Source: Polytrichum commune (lineage: Eukaryota > Streptophyta > Polytrichopsida > Polytrichales > Polytrichaceae). From it: a stretch of 64,000 nucleotides of DNA. The notes beneath the pieces were generated by a model. That model did no database searches and was not told the origin of the DNA. It saw nothing but the letters and a program-made list of their open reading frames with translations. Positions 46,498 to 57,855 of the stretch are shown piece after piece (the first letter of the stretch is position 1; each line of letters starts with the position of its first letter). Location: the NCBI GenBank assembly GCA_950295325.1, contig OX485808.1, forward strand, positions 5,084,501-5,148,500, read 5' to 3'. Position numbers and translations under genes: made by a program.

Positions 46498-46885
46498 AGA
46501 CTAATAGGCAAACACAAATGTATTTTTTTGTCCTTGGTAGAGTTGTCTAGTTGGACCCACATAGTGGGGTTAGTGGGGGACAATTTTTTTGCAATTACTA
46601 GCTCATTAATTAAGGAGTTCTTGTTATGAACCCAAGCATGCATCTTTTCCATCTAGCACCACTTCTTATAGAGATGTCGATCCAACACTCTCAAATAACG
46701 ATATTGAGGAGTTTGCAAGAAGTTTCTCCAAATCATGCAAAAGCCATGCAAATGATCCAATGGTGTGATTTGAATCTACTGGATACAAATTGAAAGCATA
46801 ATGGGCAAATCTAACATCACCATGGCCATGAGCAATCATCCCTACAAAAATAACCCAAGACTCATTGTTGCGTAAGAATTCCACA

Positions 46886-49800
46886 TCAATTAAGCTTTAT
46901 GCTCCTAAAGTACCATAATAAATAAATAGATTTGTGGAACCCCACAAAACAAAGATTCACTAGGTATGAGACATTGAGAAGAATCACACTACTTGTAACC
47001 AAAATGGAGCTTGAGGAGTCCATGCATAGCCTTGATTCAATGCGCAAAACGAATGAGGTTATTTTGGCATGGTCCATTTTATCATGGACAACCATTAGGA
47101 CCTCTAATGGCCTAGCAATGGACAATCACGGGTAGATCACTCCATTGTCAAGTTGAACACCACGTGCGACCAAAAACAATCTTCTTTTGGTAAGTTGCAC
47201 CACCAAAATGAGTCAAAATTTTATCAATTTTTTTTCATGAGTAGATATACACAGTACCTATGACATAGTCGAAAGTGATAACTAAATTTGATGATTTGTT
47301 TTTTTCATAAAACATACCATTTCTAACTAGAATGACACAGAAGTGAACTAAAACAATTACTAAAAAAAATAAAGATGACTAAAATTTTCAAAAAAGTATA
47401 CAAAAGATACTATCAATGGTTATGTATATGTAGAAAAAATATCATAAATTTTAAAATTATATATGGCATGTAATATAGGGGTAGCAAACTTTGTCCGCAT
47501 GTGGTGTCAACTTGACAATGAAGTGACCTCCCCGTGTGGACAATGCTCTTTTTGTGTAATAATCAATATGATGTGCATTTTGCATATTCATATGTTTGAG
47601 ATAGTTCAATTGATGTGCAACATCAGATTTGGTCTAGGGAGTGCTAACATGTAAGCGGTGAGCCATAGTGATAATTTGTGAGTAGTGAGGTTGGCAAAAT
47701 ATTTGGAGATCAAAATATTTGGAGATACAAGCACTAGTATTTTATAATCATGGTATTTTGACATGAATAATAACATCTTTGTTTATAATAGTACGAGTGG
47801 AAAGTTCACATGAAGTGCAAACAACCTAATGAATGCCTTACTTTGCTTTTAAAACCAACAACCGCAAGCTGGGCATGAGAGTTTGGAGATGATTTTTAAC
47901 ATTGTCATTAGATTTAACATTCAATCTCTTGGAAAGAAATGCAACCACATTCCAAGTATCGAGCATGCTCTAGACTATATTCCTAGAATTCATGTAGGTT
48001 TGAAAAATGAATTAATGGAGGCATTGTGGAAAATTTAGAAAATAAAGTTTTTGGACATAGATGAAAGTACAAGAGGAAATTACTCACACATATCAATGTG
48101 GAACTGTGCATAGAAGCTCCATAACTACACCTATTGTTTTCCATCCCCTCCTCCTCTTTGTTGTTAACATCTACAATACACTCCTTCACCTCGACATCTA
48201 TGAATGGCAAGATGCAATGATCATAATTTGATGATCTACTACAATGTGATGGTGTTGAGGTTGGATCCACAACCTGTATGACCGCCTTTGCATGCAATGG
48301 GATAATTATGCAAGTGGGAAATGACATCATATCTTTCATTTATAAATAAGTAAAATTCAAATGGTCAACATTCATTATTGGATAATAACATGTCAAATGA
48401 TTTCAAAATTGAACAAACATGGAACAAATGATGAACATATGCACTTGCCGATAATATGGGATTTCGTGAAAACTTTTTGAATAGGTTCCTTGTCACCATC
48501 AAGGAAGACCATCTTTGCCATTGAGCCAACACTATGAGGTGAGGATAGAATATTGGATGATGGTGCCAAGATGGCATCGAATATGGTAGAGTCTCTCTTG
48601 AATGCGATGAACTAGCATTACTACACCAACGAGGATGAATTAAATGCATGTGCAATCCACATACACATAAAGATTATATTCATTGTTTGAAATCCAAAGT
48701 TATATTTCAAAAATTCACATGTAGATGCATAAGCATCAATAAATGATCCCGATTTAGTCAACACCTCTATTAATAATTGTGAAGACTTTATTTTTTTCTT
48801 TTCGTAGCCACCTCTTCATGACTCATTTATTTTTATAATTTGTATGTATGCAATAGTGCTATTGAAAAAGGTCGGTAACTCTAATGGAATTCTCTTTACT
48901 ACCCATGTTAGGTACCCCTTCTAGTCTACATTACCCTGCTACTTAGACCATATTACTACCGTGTTACTACTGATACTATTCTTGAAGGTTGTACCAATAC
49001 TACCCACTCCCTGATATTGGTTGAAACTCATAGATATACTACCTTATAATTTGACCTACTTTCAACCATATTTTTGTGCTAGTTATAAGATATATCTTCT
49101 TATTTACTCCCTCTTATACCAACAACATTATAACCAATGTTGGGTTGGTATCATTTTAATTAAATACCATTCAGTATTTATAATCAGGATGTCATTTTTT
49201 TTTATATAGCAATAGGATACAAGTGTTTGACAATAGTTTTGTTTTCAATACCATTCAGGTATATATACTATGCAAGGACCTACGTACCTAGGCAAAATCA
49301 TACTAATATCAATATGGCTTAGAATTGTATTGACACAAATAATTTCTCGAGTATACAAAGATTCTCTCACCTTGACATATCCACCAAATATCAATATTTG
49401 ACTAGTATTACAATTTTGGTGCTACGGATAGGTTCTTTGATATTGTTTTTAATACTCACTTTTGATACCATGCATTCACCTATAACATAGTTTTCATGAA
49501 AACGCCACATACACATGTGACTCTTTTTTTCAAGTGTGACTGAGTTTCTAGTCTTGTGGAATGCACTTGAACTTTGGAAAAAATAGTATTTGACAAAAAC
49601 TTGTGTAGTTGGCAAAAGTTGCCTCCAAAGACCAATTCAAGCCCACCTTCAAGAAAATGACATATATGAAAATTTTATGTGCCATGTGATGTTTTCCCAA
49701 ATACCGGTCCAACATTGGTTAAAACCCTCCAATATGTGATTATGCACTTTTGGGAAATGCAGACAATATCATACTATGAGTCCTAGGCATCTATTAAGTA

Positions 49801-52617
49801 ACACATTCTTAGAGGTGGACCTGATACAATAATATGAGCAATTGAAGTTTTATGAGTGAGAGTTGTATGACAAAAGATTGTCATGTATGGTTCAGAGGGC
49901 ATCATACCCTAATTGATCTACCATATTTACTTCTAGTTTCCTAACTTAGTCTATAATGACCAAGATTACCGCACTATACTATAGAGGGTGGGTCCCTAGC
50001 CAATAGTGGTATTGAGGTGTTGATGTACCTTTCCCCGTTCCCTATGTGGCCCATTGCCTAGTTGTGCCGACTCTGCCCCAACTGTCCCACGTCCCAAGGT
50101 ATGCTATAGCATCCACCAAGTTGCATTTCCCATCACACGTTTCTCCATTCCTTTTTGTTCAACGTTGGTTTCAGTCTTCCTTCTCAAACTTTTACCCCCC
50201 CTCCCCATTCCGTCTGTTTGTGGGTTGCATCCAACCCAATACCAACCAGTCCCAAAGGTGCCTTATCCATCGAATCGGAGCATTTCTACGCCATGGGTAG
50301 AAGTGCAAGGCAATCTTCTTCCCAAATGACATCCCATTCAAATTCATCTTCCTATAATTTGGGTTCTCATCAGCCTCCGAAATGCATTATGATGGGCCCT
50401 CGTCCCAACCTTGGCTATAACTATGGAGCAAAGATTTTCCTGAATGTGGAAGCCATGCGAGCAAAAGAAACGGTGGTGAGAGAAAAAAAAATTTGCGGCC
50501 AAAGCCAAGAAGGTCAATGTTAGCATAGACATTGTACATAAGTAGGCTTAGTTTAGGTCAAATCATATGATAATGGTTGTGTGACGCTTGTTTGCTACTT
50601 AATTTCAATGACCGTACCTTCTATGTTCTATATTATTTCATATGCATATCTCCTTTCTCCTCCAATATCGTCTTTGGTTTTGGGTGTCCTACCAAAACCA
50701 TCTGAAGCGGGGTTCTTATTTGTGTTGTGCTCTTCATTCGTGTCTGAATTAATGTAATCACCAATCTTAAATGTGTGTATGTTTGAGTTTCACACACAAA
50801 CCCCCAATATTTTTATTTGTCTTATGTTCTTATATGTGTAAATGTCTCAAAATGCTCAAAAAGTCTCAAATTACCGAATATAGTGTTGGTTGCACTTGAA
50901 TCTTCGACCATTCACACTATCTTTTCGTTTTTACACTTCTAGTTGTCACAGGTAAGGCATCAATTGAAAGCATTTGAGAATGTGAGCCCAAAGAGCATAT
51001 AATAACTTCCTAAGTCCAAGAATTGAGAGAGAAACCATCAAAAATCAAAATGCATGTGTTTCTTAAGACTATAAGTAACTATGTGTACCTCAAATGGTCA
51101 TTGCAACCAAATGGCTAAGAGTTACAAGACAATCTTGACGGTTTTAAAAAGACCACAAGAATATTTACAAAATAGACTTCACGTTTTTGGAAAACAAGCA
51201 AGATTGAAGGAGATATCATCTTGGATCTCCAATGTTATGTAGTGTGGGTTGGTAAATGGTGTGCACCCACAATGTTATTTCCCACATTTTTAGTGTTCAT
51301 TCTTTTTATTAGTGTGGCTCATAGATATTACCATATTCGGTGTACATCCCAATGGGTGGACTCAATATAGAGAAAGAAAATGATGTGAGTAGGAATTATC
51401 GCTACTACCTCCTATTTACATTTACCATGATCATTCTTAAGGTAATTGTTTTGTCTCCTTACTTGCAATTCTTTCATTTGACAAAACAAATTCGACCAAA
51501 TGAAATAACACTTTGGCCTTCAAAACTTACATGAGAGTTTGAACTGAAACATCTCATTTTTTTCCTTAGAAAAATCGTAATTAAAAATGACAACACATAA
51601 TAAAATAAATACAACTTTCTATCACATAGAATTCACACAAGGTTTAACATGTATGTATCTTAAAACTTTAAATATTATTTCATGTCAACAGGTAACATGA
51701 ATTAGCAGAGTCAAAAGTACCTAGTCACATCAGTTTGGTTCTCCGTCATTGAGTGCACCCCTAGGTGTACATTATGAACCCAAAATGATGTCTATATTTT
51801 AAACACTCAATCTAAGATTCCAATCTCATTGTACTAAAACGCATTGTTTTAGTGTCCGTTCGTAACTTCAAGTCTTTTCATATACCACTAAAAGTAAAGG
51901 TGTCCAATTCGGACATGAGAAGGCCCACTTTGTAACCTTTACAAACCATTGAGAAGATAAGATGACCTTGGGAGATAAGTTAATGCTACAAGTGCCTGAA
52001 AATTGCAATGAGAAGGCACAGAATATTCCTTTCAAAAACCTTCACTTCAAAAGCATACTAACACTCATGCAACGGCCAAGTTTGGTCAGTGTTTGAGAGT
52101 CGTTTGTGAAGAAGCAAATTTGAAGGGATTTGAGATCTGAGTCTCGCTTTGAAAGTTTCGTAAAAGGCCTTTGGAAGTTGGCATCCTTGGAAGATTCAAT
52201 GATGTCTGTCGCATATACCTCTATAAAATTAGTGCGGAATTCAACCTCAAGGAGTCAAACAAATCATCTGAGAACCGGCCACTAGTTACAGATGAACTGG
52301 CTGAGTCTGAGAAATAACCGGTTGAGGTTCAAGACTTCATGAAAATTACCGGACATTTTAGAGGAATCTATAGAATATACCTCACATTTAAAAAAAGAAA
52401 AACCAAAGTTGTCAACATTTAACTAGTTGCAATTGAACACTAGGATCTTGACCCAAAATCTCCCCAGATATTGTCACCAACTTTAGCAGGCCAATCATAC
52501 ATAAGAATGTGAGTTTCCATACTTTAAACGAAAGAGGTGTATATGTGTGTCTTTATGTGGTCACTCTTCTTAAGCTTTAAGGACGTAGGGGCTCAATGAA
52601 TGGCATATATACACAAG
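46886..52617. other. Long stretch with no supported gene
   Basis: Mostly AT-rich sequence with frequent stops. Reverse-strand frames at 46886-47125, 47983-48339 and 48365-48655, and a forward frame at 50046-50523 (including MGRSARQSSSQMTSHSNSSS from about 50294), have no recognisable domain. A tactacc-rich degenerate stretch lies at about 48890-49030. Confidence 0.4.
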
Positions 52618-52972
52618 TTAGAGCATCGACAACGCGCTTGCCAACGGCGCTTGGCGGGCGTGGCAATTTCGGTGCACCTCAACGGGCTCGGGAAGACTCC
52701 CATTAGTCTCCCACGTCTCGCCAAATACCTCCCAGTCTTGGCAAGTTTTGTTCCCTTTGCTGTGAGCTTTGTTCCTCCCGCTAGACACAGTCCATGTCAG
52801 GATGGCAATCATAAAGGCGGGAAGGGCAAAGATTCTTTTTGGTGTTTGTTTCATGTCTTGATGTTGGCCTAATATTTTGGTCTCCGTTTGGTGTCTTCAT
52901 GTTGGTGTCATTTTTTGCTTTTCGTTTCTTATCCTTATGCTGGTTTTTTTTCCATCTTCACTCTTAATCACA

Positions 52973-53126
52973 ATCACATTAGTCACATTAGTCACATTAG
53001 TCACATTAGTGCCATGCAACTAATGTGACTAACGCCCTCACAAGGCATTAGTCACATCGGGCACATTAGTGCGACTAATGTGACTAATGCCCTCACAAGG
53101 CATTAGTCATATTAGTCACATTAGTG
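52973..53126. repeat. Short-unit array of cacattagt in both orientations
   Basis: Four head-to-tail copies of a cacattagt unit are followed by inverted units (actaatgtgactaa) and two copies of a ccctcacaaggcattagtca segment. The array can therefore both slip and fold. It is interrupted at 53127 by a MITE whose target duplication is itself one repeat unit. Confidence 0.8.
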
Positions 53127-53611
53127 CAGACCTTGGAGAACTGCCAAAATAACTATAGTTAACTAGATTTTTTTCAATACATTTTAGGGAACAACTATAG
53201 TTAATTAGAAAAATTCCAAGTATTATTATATATTCGAAGAACTTTGCTTCTTAATTTGCTTCAATTGAGGGTCTTTAATATGCTCATGCCAATTAGGATC
53301 ATCAAGAAAGGCCTTTATACGATCATTCCAATAGATTGGGTTCAATGCTATATCTCACAATGTTGGCTCTGGAACAATCTCCATGTACACCACCAACACA
53401 AATAACACACTAGTGACACTACAACAGAATTCCGTGAACATGTTGTGCTCAACTTTAGCTAACTAGATATTTAGTTAACTAAATATTTAGTTAACTAAAT
53501 ATAATTATAATTAACTACATTTTTTGCCAGGTCAAATCATGAACAACTATAGTTATGAAAGGCAACAAGTTAATTAATAATTGAATTAGTTGGTGAGTTA
53601 TCCAAGGTCTG
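53127..53611. mobile_element. hAT-like MITE with 8-bp target duplication
   Basis: The ends CAGACCTTGGAGAACT and agttatccaaggtctg are inverted copies with one mismatch. CATTAGTG flanks both sides exactly (53119-53126 and 53612-53619). An 8-bp duplication with CAG-starting termini is the hAT signature. The 485-bp interior is AT-rich with repeated taactatagtt/ttagttaactaaat palindromes and no coding capacity. Confidence 0.85.
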
Positions 53612-55457
53612 CATTAGTGCGACTACTCTATGGGAGCAAGCTCATGCCATTGTGGCTACCCCGCTTAGGCCACCGTGGTTAGCCCGCGACGCCATCATGG
53701 GGTACCGAGACTGCATGGCAGGTGCCACATTGAGGCTACTGCCCGGCACCTCCCCATGCCACTTGCCCTAGGTGCCCCGGGGGCCCTTTAAATGGCCTTT
53801 GACGGGCACATTTGACGGGTGCCCATTGGCGATGCTCTTAGAATAGCCTCACCAAGTTTTTAAATATTCTTTAAGATATTGGGGGTTTGACATTTTAATT
53901 TTGAGGAATTTTCTTATGTCAAGGGTATGTGACATTAGAACACAAATTCCGTATTTGTATCCAAGGGCATCCAAGTTAATCCCTAAATGCTCAAGCCTTC
54001 ACATTCCATTTTTGGGCAATTCCAACACCAATGCTGAAATTGTTTGCTATATAGTCAAATAAACACTATTGTTTTGAAATCCAACTGTATAGATGTGAAC
54101 AAGACTACCATATGTTCTTGTTGTGAAGTCAATTGGACCACATTTTCTAGGTTAGATTGACATATGAATAAGGCCTTCATCCAGTTGGCAGGTTAGAGAA
54201 CACTTTGAGTTCTTTTTTTGTTTCATGACCATTTCAGTCATGCCATAAATTTTAGAAAGTTGGCAACTTTGTCATAATATGCTATGTAGATGACAAACGC
54301 ACTATTCCCAAAAAATTGGGTTTTTTTAGCAAATTTAGATGAACTCTACCCTCGAAGTTGGAGGGGTCACATGAGGTCTTTTTGGGAGATTTCCCCTTTT
54401 TCATGGAGCAAACAACATGTGCACTATTTTCCCTCCAAATCCATATGGTCAAGTTCTGCACAACCGTCACGTTGTCCTAAGGGGGAAAAGAATGTCCCCC
54501 AAATCGGGCATCATATGTAAAAGATATTGGCCCCTAAATTTGGATCCCGAATGTGGCTTTTACATTTGGGCAACACTTGAAACTCCCTCCCAAAACAAGC
54601 AATGACGACCTAACAAAAAATCCTACATGCTTGGAGTTTGAGGTTTTTATATATTATTTTGGCGCACATGGTAGTGGGCACCACCCTACACCAGTAGATA
54701 CCTTCTTTCCACATAAATTGCCACCCAGTGGGTTGCTAACCTCACTAGAATATTACGTGGCGACTTATTTCAGGTTGCATGAGCATTGAAGGGTTTCTAT
54801 GGCTCACATTAATCACCCCCTTCCACCGTACGACGTCAAGCCGCTGCCCGGCAAAATCTGCCCGAAATCGAAGAATTTTGGCGACGTCGGGCAGCTTGGT
54901 CTTTTTCAACTACCCGCTTCCCTCGCTCCCGTCGACATCGTTCCCCACCCTCCGTCGACGGCGTTCCCAAGCCTCCGTTGACGACGCTTCAGTGCCATCC
55001 GTCGACGAAATATTTGTTGTGCTGCAAGACTGATCTTGTCATGTCGGAAAATGTGGATTTGAAAAGTGTTGACTTAGGGTTCAGGGTCGGAGGCTCAACA
55101 ATTTAGGGTTTGAGGGCGCTGGTTGGGGGCTTACCTTGGAAGTGATTGGTTATGTGTTGTTGTGTTTCTTGAATTAAGGTTTGTTTGTTTTTCACGTCTT
55201 GTTTATGTACTGTAGTTAGGTTTTTAGGTTTGGGTTCATACTCTCAAAAAACCCCAGGGAAGACCAAATAAGTGTCAGGTGTAACTTTAGTGTGTCATAA
55301 TAAGATTAATTGATAGGTTGAAAGGATTATGAAACGCTTTTGACAGTCAATTAACTTAGGTTTCACTTTCTCATTTATACTTAGTGACCACTTGTAGGGG
55401 TTACTTAACTTATAAAGAGTCTAAGTATAAAATAAATTATCATCTTGTTTTACTCAC

Positions 55458-55665
55458 CAAAAGTCTAGTAACGAGTAACCGGAACCGAGTCCTAAGCGTC
55501 TTAATCGGCCTGAGTCAGTGTCACGAGTCTAGTGCCAAGAGTCCAGAACCAGAGTCTCAAGTAGACAGTCTAGTCACCAGTGCCAAGTAGACAGTCTGAG
55601 TAGCCAAGTAACGAGTCTAGTAACCAGTAACCAGTAGACAGTCTTGTGTCGTGAGAAGCGTCTAG
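55458..55665. repeat. Degenerate short tandem array (gtagacagtct / agtctagt / accagt)
   Basis: gtagacagtct occurs at 55561, 55587 and 55634. Between and around them are many copies of gagtctagt, accagtgcc or accagtaacc and caagta. The units are too diverged to give a single period. Confidence 0.65.
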
Positions 55666-55974
55666 ACACATTAGCCACTGAGAAGGAATAGGCTATATAC
55701 CTACCTTTGCTGGAACTCCCAACCGATATGGGATAAGTGGGCGCTCAGCTCCCACACCCAGCCTTTCTTCCTCACCTGCAACTTCTTCCTTTCACACACG
55801 ATTTCTTCGTCTCCGATGTGGATTCTTTGTGGAACAGATTCTCTCTTCGCTCCTCACCATTACATTCATGATCGCCATCTCACAGTCTCTATAGCTATCT
55901 GTTGTTCTTCTCACATAGATTCAATAATCTCACAACTGTCCTTCCATATGGTAATGCATCGCTTCCGCAATGAC

Positions 55975-57360
55975 TTCTCCCGAGAGAATTGGAACCTGGT
56001 TCGTTAGAGATCATTCCTTTCTCGGGAAAAACGGGGATCTTTTTATCAATTCAATCATATATTCCTCACCCTGTATTCATTTTAAGGAATAAAGTTCTCG
56101 CGGCAAGGATGAGATCACTCTTCTCTATGAATCAAAGAGATACTGATTTCAAATTTCTCAGTATTCAAACACAATCTCATGACTTCAGAGAGAGACATCA
56201 CTAAGTATGATAGAATATCTCCTATCAACGAATATAGACAACATCTCTCTTCACAGTTATTCGCTCCTAGAACTTACACTCGTACACCGATTCGACTAAA
56301 CTCATGACTTTCTGTCCTTAAGTTTCCTTGAAATAAGTCAGGGAAATCAATTCAAAGGGTACACGGTTCTCTCCTTCTCTTCCCGAGAGGAGTATTATAA
56401 ACCTACCCAATGAACTTCCAAAGTTGTTTGATGCCTTTACTGAATGAAATTTCACATTCATTCCTCGATTGATGATTACGAGTGAAAGAAAAGGGGTTGA
56501 GGTATTGTAATTATTTTATCTGTATTCACGTCTTGAGAAGATTTCCAATCCTAACGCCCACTGGACTTCTCGTCCTTCTCAGTGTTCAGCGTAAGAATAA
56601 ATTTGAATCACTCCAACCACGCGTAGGAGATGTACACTTCAATGTCCCATAAACAGTTATATTTCAAACAAGAATTCTCACAACAACCCGAAGAGTTGCG
56701 CACACTTTATCACATCAAGCAACCTCAATTTTGCCTCTTCCACAAGGAATATACCTCAAGTCTACTCTCGTATTCAAATTCAGTCACAAGATGACTATCT
56801 ACCTCCAGATTCCCTCAGAAGAATTCTGTGATATTACTACCATATGTAGATTATTCGTTATCTTCTCCTGAGAGGAATTGAAAGTTCTTTCACCGGGTTC
56901 ACAAGAGTTTCAAAATCACACAACGAAGTCCTACTCCCTTCACAAGAGTAGGATATTATGGATTCTCTCGGGTCTTACTTCGAACTAGGGACATTCACTG
57001 TCCCTACATCAACTGTAGTTTTAGAGTTTAGAATCTTAAGACACTGTCCCAGAAATTTGGGACTAGACTGTTTACGATCCAATCATAAAACATGTGCTAT
57101 TCAATTCAAGAGTTTCACACTCCTGAATCACAACTCCACATTAACAACAACACTCACACTTCCCACTTTCACAGTGGTAACAACTCTAGGACATCCACAC
57201 ACCGATCCAATCACAAGACTTTCAATTTCACATTCACAACTTAAAGAAGGATTTAATAATGGCACTTTGTATTGATATAAAAAGAGACTGTACACATAAA
57301 ATTAAGGGCTTCACACCCTAGGAGTTGAGGAATTCACTCTCTTCACGAGAGGAAGATAAA
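55975..57360. repeat. Recurrent imperfect palindrome, ctcccgagagga type
   Basis: Related strings occur at about 55976 (cttctcccgagagaattgg), 56381 (tctcttcccgagaggagtat), 56862 (ttctcctgagaggaattgaa), 56937 (ctcccttcacaagagtagg) and 57340 (ctctcttcacgagaggaag), with weaker ones between (56024, 56735, 56809). They are scattered rather than tandem. Confidence 0.5.
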
Positions 57361-57855
57361 AAAAATACAATGCCCCCTTGTCTTCTCCTTCCTTCTTCTT
57401 ATCCTTCTATCCTCAAAAGGTGGTGACTGTCTGCAGCTAGGATTCCAAGTGCTACTTCTAATTGTCACATGTGAATTCCATGCCCCCTCATATCCTTCTA
57501 AACTCTGGGCAGCAAAGGAAATTCTTCTTCCCTAGCCTGTTTCCATTTCGGAGTGACTAAGTGTCTAATACTTCACTATTTCACTAGTCTTGAGTAAAAT
57601 TTGACATTCATTTACATCTCAAAACTAAAACTTAAGCATTCAGACCAAAAAATGGTACCACATGTACTTTGGTTGCAATTTGTGGTGTAGGTTGTAGGGA
57701 AACTTAAGGTTTGTTGTGTTGTAATGTTTTGTGTCCCATTTGCTTCAACGTTTGTAGTCCATTGTTTGCAGGGTTGCACTTCCTACATTAATGAACAAGG
57801 CAGTGGAGGCTTCTCTAAAGCCCTGTCAGTCCTTTTCTTTCCTATCGTACTTACA

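Larger units (their letters stand above)
52621..53837. mobile_element. PIF/Harbinger-like non-autonomous element, TTA duplication
   Basis: The left end GAGCATCGACAACGCGCTTG and the right end ggtgcccattggcgatgctc are inverted (GAGCATCG-C-CAA), flanked by TTA at 52618-52620 and 53838-53840. The ends resemble the widespread GAGCATC-x-CCAA termini of plant MITEs with 3-bp TTA duplications. It carries a GC-rich outer part, an internal attagtcac repeat array (52973-53126) and a separate hAT-like insertion (53127-53611). No transposase is visible; without the insertion it would be about 724 bases. Confidence 0.75.
53841..57855. other. Region upstream of the MULE remnant; repeats, no supported gene
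   Basis: Four copies of a tccgtcgacg-like motif lie at 54929-55007. A degenerate short tandem array follows at 55458-55665, and a stretch with a recurring ctctcccgagagga-type motif at 55975-57360. A TATA-like gatataaaaaga occurs at about 57274. Open frames here (for example 54779-55033, 56958-57275) show no domain. Confidence 0.4.

Noticed and set aside
47983-48655. Two long reverse-strand frames as a gene
   Set aside because: Serine/histidine/cysteine-rich translations without domain or splice signals.
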